Below are positions 26,490 through 35,150 of a DNA stretch of 43,289 bases, piece by piece. The notes below the pieces were generated by a model. That model was not told the DNA's origin. It saw only the letters and a list, made by a program, of their open reading frames with translations, and made no database searches. The position numbers were made by a program, and so were the translations under genes. The stretch is taken from the NCBI GenBank assembly GCA_905614355.1, contig CAJQSN010000037.1:1-43289 (forward strand). Reading direction: 5' to 3'. The first letter of the stretch is position 1. Every line of letters begins with the position of its first letter. Origin of the DNA: an uncultured Rhodospirillales bacterium. GTDB lineage: Bacteria > Pseudomonadota > Alphaproteobacteria > Rhodospirillales > UBA2165.

Positions 26490-27671
26490 TTATTTACGCG
26501 ATATTCCATTAAAATAATTACTTAATCTCTCCAACGCCGTGTCAATTAACTCATCCTGTTTACAATAACAAAACCGTAAAAAATGGTTCACACCGCTATC
26601 TGGTCCAGCTTGATAAAAAGCACTAAAAGGTAGAGCAGTAACACCTGCATCTACTGTTAATTCTTTGCAGAAATTAACGTCATCACAATCAAAACTAAGA
26701 GACCTATAATCAGCAACAAGAAAGTAGGTACCCTGACTATCCATAACTTCAAATCCAATTGACGTTAGACCTTTACTCAATCGATCGCGTTTGGCTTCCA
26801 TCTCCACCCCAAGACCTTTGAAGTACGCTACATCTTTTCTGAGACCAAATGCTACAGCTTTTTGCAAATTAGGCGGGGTTGTGAATGTTAGAAACTGGTG
26901 AGCTCTAGAAGCCGCCTCAATAAGCTTTTTCGCTCCAACTGAATAGCCAACCTTCCAACCAGTCATCGAAAACGTTTTACCCGCAGAGCTTATTCGAATA
27001 CAGCGCTCCGCCATGCCAGGTAGCGTAATTAAAGGGACGTGCTGGCGACCGTCATAAACCAAGTGTTCATAAACCTCATCGCAGATTGCGTAGGCATCAT
27101 ATTTTTTAACAAGATCGGCAATAAACTCTAGTTCTTTTATGGTATAAACTTTTGCGGCAGGATTGGTCGGACTATTAAACAATATTAGTTTAGTTTTTTT
27201 AGAAAATGCCGCCTCTAATTCCGCATAGGGCAACTGCCAATCCGGGGGGGCAATTCGCACCAGTTTTGGAATAGCTCCAGCTCGCCTTATTATAGGTAAA
27301 TAGCAGTCGTACAAAGGTTCAATCAATACGACTTCGTCACCAGGTTCAATAATCCCAAAGAGAGATGCAGCGATAGCCTCAGTCGCCCCTGACGTAACCA
27401 TAGTATGAGACTCCCATTCTAAATCAATATCATAAAATAATTTGGAATGCTCTGCTGCGGCTTGCCGCAATTCAGGTATCCCCATCATAGGGGGATATTG
27501 ATTAGATTGGTTTTTTATCGCGAGCATTGCCTCCGTTAAAATATCTAATGGTCCATCTTTATCTGGAAAACCTTGACCTAAATTAATTGCTTTATGTTCA
27601 ACGGCCAGCGCTGACATAATTGTAAAAATCGTTGTGCCATAATCGGTTAGAACTGAATTTACTTCTTTCAA
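26490..27671 (-). CDS. PLP-dependent aminotransferase, class I (methionine/kynurenine-type)
   Basis: A 393-residue fold-type I aminotransferase. Landmarks: INLGQGFPDKDGP (residues 29-41), GATEAIAASLFGIIEPGDEV, the Asn in FNSPTNPAAKVY, CDEVYEHLVYDG, the PLP lysine in SSAGKTFSMTGWKVGY (K232), and the C-terminal substrate Arg in HFLRFCYC. The LGQGFPD start and SMTGWKVGY block match the YbdL/kynurenine-aminotransferase group, which transaminates methionine, aromatic amino acids or kynurenine. It is divergent from glnB across a 447-base gap. Confidence 0.9.
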   Translation of the reverse strand: MKEVNSVLTDYGTTIFTIMSALAVEHKAINLGQGFPDKDGPLDILTEAMLAIKNQSNQYPPMMGIPELRQAAAEHSKLFYDIDLEWESHTMVTSGATEAIAASLFGIIEPGDEVVLIEPLYDCYLPIIRRAGAIPKLVRIAPPDWQLPYAELEAAFSKKTKLILFNSPTNPAAKVYTIKELEFIADLVKKYDAYAICDEVYEHLVYDGRQHVPLITLPGMAERCIRISSAGKTFSMTGWKVGYSVGAKKLIEAASRAHQFLTFTTPPNLQKAVAFGLRKDVAYFKGLGVEMEAKRDRLSKGLTSIGFEVMDSQGTYFLVADYRSLSFDCDDVNFCKELTVDAGVTALPFSAFYQAGPDSGVNHFLRFCYCKQDELIDTALERLSNYFNGISRK

Positions 27672-27991
27672 TTACAAACTCTCCCTGCCTCTAAATTAGA
27701 ATTTTTGATACTATTATTTCAGAATAAAATATGAATATCAAAAACTAATAAGTTTAGTGCTATAATAATTTATAAATTTCAATAAATCATAAATATTTTA
27801 AACAATGAATAAATGACCTTAAAAAAAAATTAAACCTGTAACGGTTAAATAGTCGATTGATATAATCTTCTAAAGCCTCATTACTACGCATATGCCTAAA
27901 TTTTAAGCATTACAATGGCGGTAAATCATAATAATTGTAGTTAAAGTTGCGCTAATAAGCTAAATTTCTTCAATCTTTAAAATTACAAAAC

Positions 27992-28007
27992 TGGCATGAG
28001 TCCTGCT
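27992..28007 (+). promoter_or_regulatory. Sigma-54-type promoter of glnBA
   Basis: TGGCATGAGTCCTGCT matches TGGCAC-G-N4-TTGCA with the GG and GC dinucleotides exactly 12 bases apart. It is 112 bases upstream of glnB, with a transcription start expected near 28018. This is the usual nitrogen-control (RpoN/NtrC) arrangement for glnB-glnA. No unambiguous NtrC site was identified in the 447-base region. Confidence 0.7.
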
Positions 28008-28094
28008 ATGATATTAGGATAGACTAGAACAAATATGGCGATGGTGTTGCAAGTAGGTGCTGCCAAGAAATTACTCCTTGGTAACTAGGGTTAA

Positions 28095-28457
<363 letters not shown>

Positions 28458-28510
28458 TACCAACAAATAAACATATCCATAAATTTTGACTTTACGAAAG
28501 GAAGAACAAC

Positions 28511-29932
28511 ATGTCGTTTGATTGTAAAACTCCTGCAGACGTCGCAAAAATTGTGAAAGAAAATGACGTTCGACATATAGACCTCCGCTTTACAGACCCA
28601 CGTGGTAAATGGCAACATTTAACTCAATTGCCAGAAACTTTAGACGAAGATGCCTTTAAAGATGGGATCTTCTTTGATGGGTCATCTATTGCTGGCTGGA
28701 AAGCAATCAATGAATCTGACATGGCCCTAATACCAGATCCAGCTACTTGCGTCATGGACCCATTCTCCGCTCAACCTACCATGATAATGATTTGTGATAT
28801 TCGCGATCCAATGACAGGCGAGCTTTATTCCCGCGACCCTCGTTCAACTGCAAAACGTGCAGAAACTTATCTGCAGAATACGGGTATCGGAGATACTTCG
28901 TACTTCGGCCCAGAACCTGAATTTTTTGTCTTTGATGATGTGCGATCTGAGGTTTCAATGAACCACACGTTTTATAAGATTGATCACGAAGAGGGTCCTT
29001 ACAACTCAGGATCAAAATTTTCGGAAGGTAATACAGGTCATCGACCTGGAATAAAAGGGGGTTACTTTCCAGTTCCTCCTGTTGACTCTGCCCATGATTT
29101 ACGTTCTGAAATGGTGACTACATTGCAAGATATGGGCGTAACAATGGAAAAACATCACCACGAAGTTGCCCCGTCTCAACACGAACTTGGTATTAAATTC
29201 GATACCCTTGTCCAAAGTGCAGATAATGTTCAGGCCTATAAATATGTTGTTCAAATGGTCTCACATATTTATGGCAAGACCGCTACATTCATGCCAAAGC
29301 CAATAATTGGAGATAATGGCTCGGGTATGCATGTACACCAATCAATCTGGAAAGATGGAAAACCTTCTTTTGCCGGATCTGGTTATGCCGATCTTTCTGA
29401 AACTGCATTGCATTATATTGGTGGTATCGTTAAACACGCTAAAGCTATCAATGCTTTCTCCAACCCATCAACCAATAGTTATAAGCGATTAATCCCGGGC
29501 TTTGAAGCTCCTGTTCTACTCGCCTATTCAGCCCGTAATCGTTCTGCCTCTTGTCGCATTCCCTATTCCGCAAATGCAGCGGGTAAACGTGTGGAAATTA
29601 GGTTTCCAGACGCAACAGCAAATGCTTATCTTGCATTCTCATCTATGCTGATGGCCGGACTTGATGGTATTCAGAATAAAATTGATCCTGGTGAAGCAAT
29701 GGATAAAGATCTCTATGAGTTGCCCCCCGAAGAAATTTCCCACGTCCCTACAGTTTGTGGATCGCTTCGAGAAGCACTCGACGCCTTGAGCGAGGATAGA
29801 GACTTCCTAAAGACTGGAGGCGTATTTACCGATGACCAGATAAATGGTTATATAGATTTAAAAATGGAAGAGGTATATGCTCTAGAACACACTACACACC
29901 CAATTGAGTTTCAAATGTATTATTCTTCATAA
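28511..29932 (+). CDS. glnA: Glutamine synthetase type I
   Basis: A 473-residue bacterial GSI-beta glutamine synthetase that makes glutamine from glutamate, ammonia and ATP as a cytoplasmic dodecamer. Signature [16 protein letters not shown], the ATP/metal block [14 protein letters not shown], the [19 protein letters not shown] block (here [11 protein letters not shown]), [17 protein letters not shown], and the adenylylation site [11 protein letters not shown] near residue 400, so it should be regulated by GlnE. GGAAG precedes the ATG. It is co-transcribed with glnB and followed by a strong terminator. Confidence 0.98.
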   Translation: MSFDCKTPADVAKIVKENDVRHIDLRFTDPRGKWQHLTQLPETLDEDAFKDGIFFDGSSIAGWKAINESDMALIPDPATCVMDPFSAQPTMIMICDIRDPMTGELYSRDPRSTAKRAETYLQNTGIGDTSYFGPEPEFFVFDDVRSEVSMNHTFYKIDHEEGPYNSGSKFSEGNTGHRPGIKGGYFPVPPVDSAHDLRSEMVTTLQDMGVTMEKHHHEVAPSQHELGIKFDTLVQSADNVQAYKYVVQMVSHIYGKTATFMPKPIIGDNGSGMHVHQSIWKDGKPSFAGSGYADLSETALHYIGGIVKHAKAINAFSNPSTNSYKRLIPGFEAPVLLAYSARNRSASCRIPYSANAAGKRVEIRFPDATANAYLAFSSMLMAGLDGIQNKIDPGEAMDKDLYELPPEEISHVPTVCGSLREALDALSEDRDFLKTGGVFTDDQINGYIDLKMEEVYALEHTTHPIEFQMYYSS

Positions 29933-29960
29933 GGTACGATAAGGCACGCATTGTGCCAGA

Positions 29961-29993
29961 AAAAAAAGTCGCCCCTAAAAGGCGACTTTTTTT
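29961..29993. terminator. Bidirectional rho-independent terminator after glnA
   Basis: GTCGCC (29968-29973), a 7-base loop and GGCGAC (29981-29986) are flanked by seven A and seven T, so the stem extends through A-T pairs and a T run exists on both strands. It lies between convergent glnA and the adaptor gene and should end both transcripts. Confidence 0.9.
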
Positions 29994-30013
29994 ATACTAA
30001 CACCTAATATTTA

Positions 30014-31774
30014 TTATTTATCCGGCTCTTTGAACGCAGCGGTCAAACCTTTTAAAATAGGATGAGTTAAATAAGTAATAATCCGCCTCTCTCCAACCTT
30101 CAAATCTGCGCTAGCCCCCATTCCTGAAGTTAGACTGAATGTCTCTGGCATCTCTTTGAGCTCTGCTGCTGCGATTGATACTCGCCCACGAAAGAACGAC
30201 CCTTTTTTACCATTTAAATCCTCGGTATACGCGTCGTCAGATACATATATTAGCTTACCCTTTAAGTCCCCATACTGCGCAAAAGGCAAAGCATCAAGCT
30301 TTACAGACACCTCTGCACCCATTTTAACATCACTTATATTTTTTGGATCAATATCAATTTCAAAGGCCAATTTCTGGCCCGACAAAACCAAGGTGACAAG
30401 AACGTCACCTTCCCTAACTATTGAACCTGCTGAAATCGATGGAACATCAAGGACGACCCCATCCGCTGGAGCTCGCACTTCAATATTATCGACTTTTTGC
30501 TTAAACTTAAGACCTGTTTGACTGAGTTGCATGAACTGTTCTTGCTCTTTGGCAATGCTTTCTCCCAAACCGGAGGACCACTTTGCCACAAATTCATTTC
30601 TATCGGCCCTCAATGTTCCTTTATCAGACAACTTTGCAGACAAAGACGACTTCTTACTATCAACATTATCTTTTGCTGCTAAATACGTCTTTCTTGCCGC
30701 CAAAGAGGAATCTTGGGCTTGTAGGTAGCTCAACATTGATCCCACTTTTCGGTCAAAAAGTTCTTTCTTTGCACCCTCAATCTGCTCTTTTAACTGAAAC
30801 TGCTTGAGCGTAATTTTTACTGTTTCCTTTGCAGACGCAACATCGTTCTTCGCCTTGCGAACCTCTTTATCAAACTTAGAAAGTTTGGAAGTAAAGGAGT
30901 TCATCTTAGATCGATACTGACCCAATTTTTTTTTCAAAATATCATAAGCTAGAGGTGTGAGATTCGTACCAGCAGGTATACCTTTTTTTGATGTAATTAA
31001 TCGTTGCTCTAATTTTAGACGCTCTAAACGTCCACTGACGGCAGCGAGCTTTTCGACATTGCCTTTTAAATCAGAGTCTGCTGCCGTACTATCCAAGAGA
31101 ACAATCAAGTCATTCTTCTTTACTTCAAGGCCTCGTTTTACAAATACTTTTCGAACAGTTGCGCTTGAAGTTGCCTGTACACCGACATTTGGGACTTCAG
31201 CCGTAAATTTACCACGAGCAGAAACTGTAGTGTCAACGGCTAGCGATGTTGTAAAAATGAAAGCTACTACGAATGCTGCCAGAACAGCACCGGTCGTCAG
31301 CATAATGGGCATAGATGCAGGCGCATCATAGATTGCATCAGTATCATCTATATCATCGGGCAACTGCTCTTCATCAGTCTCCATTTCTCCGAGATTAGTT
31401 TCCCCATCATTCAGAACAACACCTGCTTGCGAGGCAGCCTTATTAGCATCCCTAAGCGAAGTGGATAAGGTCTTCATTATTCTTAAAGCAGCCGATGAAT
31501 TTTTTTCAATATAGCGAAGAAACTCATCTTCCTTAACTTCATCGATTTTTGAATCAACCGAGGCTCGTGCCCCAGCGCTTCTAGGGTTACCATCGATCAG
31601 GGCCATTTCACCAAAAATAGTATTTGGCTCGGTAAGTGTAACTAGCACTAAATCGCCATCCGCAGCAGTTTTTACGATTTCAACACTGCCTTGCTTTAGG
31701 ATATAGGCATAATCAGCGCTTTCCCCTTCTCGAAAAATATAACCACCTTTTGGATAAAAATTCTTAGGTGCCAT
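30014..31774 (-). CDS. Cyclic-nucleotide-binding domain fused to a type I secretion periplasmic adaptor (HlyD family)
   Basis: A 586-residue fusion. Residues ~5-115 form a cyclic-nucleotide-binding domain with an intact phosphate-binding cassette, FGEMALIDGNPRSA (54-67; E56, R65, S66). An acidic linker follows (about 125-150, rich in D/E), then one transmembrane helix (155-179, MPIMLTTGAVLAAFVVAFIF). The rest is an HlyD-type adaptor: a lipoyl-like half-motif FTAEVPNVGVQATSSATVRK, a long helical hairpin with coiled-coil character (~230-415), the returning half VRAPADGVVLDVPSISAG and a beta-barrel end. Topology places the nucleotide sensor in the cytoplasm and the adaptor in the periplasm, where it would bridge the ABC transporter to TolC. 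Ordinary HlyD proteins have only a short cytoplasmic tail. It lies 41 bases after the ABC gene. Domains are clear; nucleotide gating is inferred. Confidence 0.88.
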   Translation of the reverse strand: MAPKNFYPKGGYIFREGESADYAYILKQGSVEIVKTAADGDLVLVTLTEPNTIFGEMALIDGNPRSAGARASVDSKIDEVKEDEFLRYIEKNSSAALRIMKTLSTSLRDANKAASQAGVVLNDGETNLGEMETDEEQLPDDIDDTDAIYDAPASMPIMLTTGAVLAAFVVAFIFTTSLAVDTTVSARGKFTAEVPNVGVQATSSATVRKVFVKRGLEVKKNDLIVLLDSTAADSDLKGNVEKLAAVSGRLERLKLEQRLITSKKGIPAGTNLTPLAYDILKKKLGQYRSKMNSFTSKLSKFDKEVRKAKNDVASAKETVKITLKQFQLKEQIEGAKKELFDRKVGSMLSYLQAQDSSLAARKTYLAAKDNVDSKKSSLSAKLSDKGTLRADRNEFVAKWSSGLGESIAKEQEQFMQLSQTGLKFKQKVDNIEVRAPADGVVLDVPSISAGSIVREGDVLVTLVLSGQKLAFEIDIDPKNISDVKMGAEVSVKLDALPFAQYGDLKGKLIYVSDDAYTEDLNGKKGSFFRGRVSIAAAELKEMPETFSLTSGMGASADLKVGERRIITYLTHPILKGLTAAFKEPDK

Positions 31775-31815
31775 TATAAACCATACCCCACTGCCCTACT
31801 CTCTAATCAACGCAT

Positions 31816-33960
31816 TTATGTATCTAGGGACATTTTTTTCTCTAAATCCCACATTTCTTGGTATAAAGTACAATCTTTTATTAAGTCATCGTGAGTACCC
31901 TCAGCGACAACACTTCCTTGTTCTAACACAATGATCCAATCAAACTTCCCAAGCCAGCGGAAGTCATGGATCGTCGCTATCAACGTTCTACCCGCTCCAA
32001 TATCATCCATCTTACCCTTTAGTAATACTTGGGTTTGCTTATCAAGAGTGTTAAATGTTTCATCTAATAAAATAAGATTTGGATCTGTCGCCAGAGCGCG
32101 GGCGAGAGCAACGGTTATCTTATGGCTCTGTGATAAATTACTGGCTGTCTGATCAATCTCGGTACTCAAACCATCTGCTAAATCTTTAGATAAAGATGCC
32201 AGACCGGAGAGTTCCAAGACTTCCTCAAACTCGCGACCACTGATGTTAGGCCTAACGCGTCGTATATTTTGTTCGATACTTCCCGCAAAGAAAGTAGGGT
32301 TCAAATCCACCAGTGCCACCTGGCTTCTATAGTGACCAAGATCCAGACTGGCTAGATTGTGTCCATCCACCTCTAACACACCGTCATTGGGCTTTAATAG
32401 CCCCTGAAGAAGCCTCAGTAACGTTGACTTGCCGCTGGCCGAGGGGCCGACAATAGCCACCTTCCCTCGAGAAGGAACCGTAAGGTTCACTTTAGATAAC
32501 GCATCATGATCACCAAATTTAACGCCGACATCTCTCAAATCGTATTTACCCGTAATCACATGCTGACTGCCGGCACCTGACCGTTCTGGGGGGGAATTCC
32601 AAATGGAGCCAATTTGATCCATTGCACTAGATATAGTCTTAGTATCAGCAAAAAATGTTATAAGGCCCTTGATAGGCGAGACAATCTTACCTCCGAGCAT
32701 GTTGCAGGAAATAATAGATCCTGCAGATAAGGATCCAGCAAAAACTAAATTTATACCCGTAAAAACTATTGTTACGGTCATCAAGCTCGACAGGGTACCA
32801 TTTATGGCGCTTGTCATATTCCCTGCGGTCAAAATATTAAAATTACGACGAATAGAGGTAGCCGCATTCGAACGCCACTCTTTTCTCTGAATTGGCTCTT
32901 GAGATAAAGTCTTCACACTATCGATCCCAGCCACGGTCTCCCGTAAACTTCTTATCCTCTTGGAGTTAGCTTCTCCTACACCCTTTCCGAGCTCCTTCTG
33001 ACGCATCTTTGACATCAGATCAATGACGCCTTGAACTACGGCAAAACTTATAACGACAATTGTTAAGATCGGGCTATATCCAAAAAGAACTGGGGTAAAT
33101 ACTAAGATACCAGTTGCATCGTACAGGGTCGTCAAAATTTGCCTGGAAATGAAAGATCTCACCCCAAGCACAGCTTGAACCTTACCCTCCATCTCACTCG
33201 GGCTCGACGTTTGAAATGATTGGGCGGGTAAATCAAGAAGCTTATCAAACACGTCACCCGTCAATCGAGCTTCAATCGACGTACTTATATAATTGATAAC
33301 ATAGTCGCGGCCATAGGTTATGACACCACCGAACAGAAGCGCCAAAACAATTCCGGCCGTTAAGACGTAGAGGGTAGAGACCGCCTGATAACCAAGCACT
33401 TTATCTAATGAAATCTGAATATATATGATCGGTGCCAATCCGAGGCCGTGGATAATCAAGGACACGAAAAAGGTCATAGCCATAATGCCTTTAAACCGAT
33501 AAAACTCCGGCAAGAACCATTTCCAATCAAAGGTTCTATCTTTGGCAGCCTCGCCTGAACTTTGCGCAACGATAACAATCTGACCCGACCAATCGTTTTG
33601 AAAAATACCTGCGTCTATTTTTTCTGCTTTTGCTGTGGGATCTAGAGGATCAATTGCAATCATTTTAGCGTCTTCTGGACCACCAGTGGCGTCGATGCCC
33701 GCCAAAATCAAAGAGCGACCATCTTTCATTACGCCAACGCAAGGGTATATATACTTCTTTTCAAGCAAATCTATAGGTTTGAATTTACGTAATTTGACGT
33801 TAACACCAAAATCGTAAAAATAATCTGAGAATTGCTTCGGCGTTGATAGACCGCTTCGCTCCACTGCGTCGGCCACTGCGTCAACATTAATTTGAACGCC
33901 AAACTGGCGGGCAATATAGGTCACGGCTATAGCAGAAGACCTGAACGCTCTATTCGACAT
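31816..33960 (-). CDS. Type I secretion ABC transporter with degenerate C39-like domain
   Basis: A 714-residue HlyB/LapB-type exporter: an N-terminal C39-like domain (1-135), six-helix membrane domain (~155-440) and ATPase (~470-710). The C39-like domain lacks the catalytic Cys and His, so it would bind cargo and not cleave it. In the ATPase, Walker A GPSASGKST (505-513), Walker B LILLDE (629-634) and H-loop His665 are present. The signature reads NLSQSHK (608-614) in place of LSGGQ, the Q-loop glutamine is replaced (VALVDLNPTFFAG), and the D-loop is NTLD. Such changes suggest unusual ATPase kinetics or pairing with another subunit. It is the first gene of an operon with the cNMP-adaptor gene. 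GGGGTAATGGGATAAA precedes the ATG. Confidence 0.88.
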   Translation of the reverse strand: MSNRAFRSSAIAVTYIARQFGVQINVDAVADAVERSGLSTPKQFSDYFYDFGVNVKLRKFKPIDLLEKKYIYPCVGVMKDGRSLILAGIDATGGPEDAKMIAIDPLDPTAKAEKIDAGIFQNDWSGQIVIVAQSSGEAAKDRTFDWKWFLPEFYRFKGIMAMTFFVSLIIHGLGLAPIIYIQISLDKVLGYQAVSTLYVLTAGIVLALLFGGVITYGRDYVINYISTSIEARLTGDVFDKLLDLPAQSFQTSSPSEMEGKVQAVLGVRSFISRQILTTLYDATGILVFTPVLFGYSPILTIVVISFAVVQGVIDLMSKMRQKELGKGVGEANSKRIRSLRETVAGIDSVKTLSQEPIQRKEWRSNAATSIRRNFNILTAGNMTSAINGTLSSLMTVTIVFTGINLVFAGSLSAGSIISCNMLGGKIVSPIKGLITFFADTKTISSAMDQIGSIWNSPPERSGAGSQHVITGKYDLRDVGVKFGDHDALSKVNLTVPSRGKVAIVGPSASGKSTLLRLLQGLLKPNDGVLEVDGHNLASLDLGHYRSQVALVDLNPTFFAGSIEQNIRRVRPNISGREFEEVLELSGLASLSKDLADGLSTEIDQTASNLSQSHKITVALARALATDPNLILLDETFNTLDKQTQVLLKGKMDDIGAGRTLIATIHDFRWLGKFDWIIVLEQGSVVAEGTHDDLIKDCTLYQEMWDLEKKMSLDT

Positions 33961-33979
33961 TTTATCCCATTACCCCATT

Positions 33980-34015
33980 TAGCCGCACTGTATCCGGTAG
34001 CCGCACTGTATCCGG
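33980..34015. repeat. 18-bp perfect tandem duplication in the leader of the ABC gene
   Basis: The unit TAGCCGCACTGTATCCGG occurs twice head to tail (33980-33997 and 33998-34015), 20 bases upstream of the ABC start. It would lie in the 5' untranslated RNA. It may be a recent slippage duplication or a repeated binding site. Confidence 0.85.
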
Positions 34016-34093
34016 CCCTGCACCGTGAAAAAGAAAGTTACAGAAGATCCTAATAGCAAAGGTAGTAATGGGTGTAAAGGCCCCCCGAGGGTT

Positions 34094-34129
34094 ATGATAT
34101 AATTTAATCAGTTGATTAACCAATTAATC
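34094..34129 (-). promoter_or_regulatory. Candidate secretion-operon promoter overlapped by a palindromic half-site array
   Basis: On the minus strand TTGGTT (34118-34123) and TATCAT (34094-34099) are 18 bases apart, a plausible sigma-70 promoter for the ABC-adaptor operon. The same stretch holds three alternating half-sites: TTAATCA (34104-34110), TGATTAA (34113-34119) and TTAATC (34124-34129), forming two overlapping perfect inverted repeats. This looks like an operator covering the promoter. The regulator is unknown; the half-site is not the TGTGA type. Confidence 0.4.
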
Positions 34130-34296
34130 GGCCCAGTACTCTATCCGCAACAATCGTAAAACAAACCAATTACACTAATACATTACACCAATAAATTTAA
34201 TAATTAACGTTCAAAAAGATTAGGATAAAATAATTGCCTTGATATTGATTATTAATTGTATTTTACAAAATTCCTGAGATGTGAAATACCACTCTG

Positions 34297-35016
34297 ATGG
34301 ATCAAGGAACACCGAAAAAATCACACCTCTCTAATATAGAAGTGTTCTCAGGGTTGACCACTCTGGAACTCCTAAGCATCAGTGATTTATGCCAGGAGAA
34401 ATATTTTCAGATCGACGACCAAGTCATTGACCAAATGAGTAATACGCGGGGCGTTTACTTTATCTCTAGAGGCTCCGTTCGTGTGATAAACCTGACAACA
34501 TCAGGGAAAGAAGTGACCCTGGAAGTACTTGGTGAGGGCAAGTGCTTTGGGGAATTGGCAGCAATTGACAGTGGTCCAAGATCCTCATCGGTTATTGCTA
34601 TAAAGCCAACAATTTTATTCTTAATGTCAGCTCCAAATTTTTTAAAAACTATGGAGAAACACCCCTCAGTAAGTCTAAAAATCATGAGTATGTTGGCAAA
34701 AGTAATAAGAACGTCTAGCGAGCGTATAACTAACCTAGTAACCCTGGGGGCTAATGCCAGAGTTCTGGCCGAGGTAATGAAGAAGATAAGCGAACAAGGA
34801 TGTGATAAGACCAGAAATAAAATATTGATTGAAAATTTTCCCGTACATAGTGAGATAGCGCGTAAGGCCAGCACCACACGTGAGACTGTTACGCGCGTTT
34901 TGAGTACACTATCAAAGAAAAATATTATTTGCCGTAAGGGTAGCACATTAGAAGTCTCTGACATAGCCGTACTTGAAAGAACTTTTTTAAACCTCAGCAA
35001 CTCTGATATTCGTTAG
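34297..35016 (+). CDS. CRP/FNR family transcriptional regulator
   Basis: A 239-residue regulator with an N-terminal cyclic-nucleotide-binding fold (~15-130) and a C-terminal winged helix. The phosphate-binding cassette FGELAAIDSGPRSS (84-97) keeps the Glu and Arg-Ser used by CRP to bind cAMP. There is no FNR-type N-terminal Cys cluster (single Cys at 32, 83 and 169), arguing against oxygen sensing. The recognition helix TTRETVTRVLSTL (193-205) keeps the R-E-x3-R pattern by which E. coli CRP reads TGTGA. A perfect TGTGA-N6-TCACA site lies upstream of the heptad-repeat gene next door. The gene is divergent from the secretion operon and convergent with the repeat gene. The start has no strong ribosome-binding site. 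Confidence 0.9.
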   Translation: MDQGTPKKSHLSNIEVFSGLTTLELLSISDLCQEKYFQIDDQVIDQMSNTRGVYFISRGSVRVINLTTSGKEVTLEVLGEGKCFGELAAIDSGPRSSSVIAIKPTILFLMSAPNFLKTMEKHPSVSLKIMSMLAKVIRTSSERITNLVTLGANARVLAEVMKKISEQGCDKTRNKILIENFPVHSEIARKASTTRETVTRVLSTLSKKNIICRKGSTLEVSDIAVLERTFLNLSNSDIR

Positions 35017-35092
35017 AACAGACTAAAGTGATCTCAGATAACAGATCTATTAAAAGTCTATTACTCTAAATTTCCCATACCCCAAATAAAAA

Positions 35093-35120
35093 CCCCGCCT
35101 AACTTCTCAGCTAGGCGGGG
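35093..35120. terminator. Bidirectional terminator between crp-like and heptad-repeat genes
   Basis: CCCCGCCTA (35093-35101), a 10-base loop and TAGGCGGGG (35112-35120) form a GC-rich 9-bp stem. A T-rich run follows on both strands (CTTTATTT on plus, TTTTTATTT on minus). It separates two convergent genes. Confidence 0.88.
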
Positions 35121-35150
35121 CTTTATTTAACTTATGATAACGAGACTGAA

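Noticed and set aside
34279..34294. CRP box before the crp-like gene (GTGAAATACCACTC)
   Set aside because: Only one half-site resembles TGTGA; the other half does not match TCACA.
34455..35000. 181-codon minus-strand frame across the CRP-family gene
   Set aside because: Antisense shadow; the plus strand encodes complete cNMP and HTH domains.
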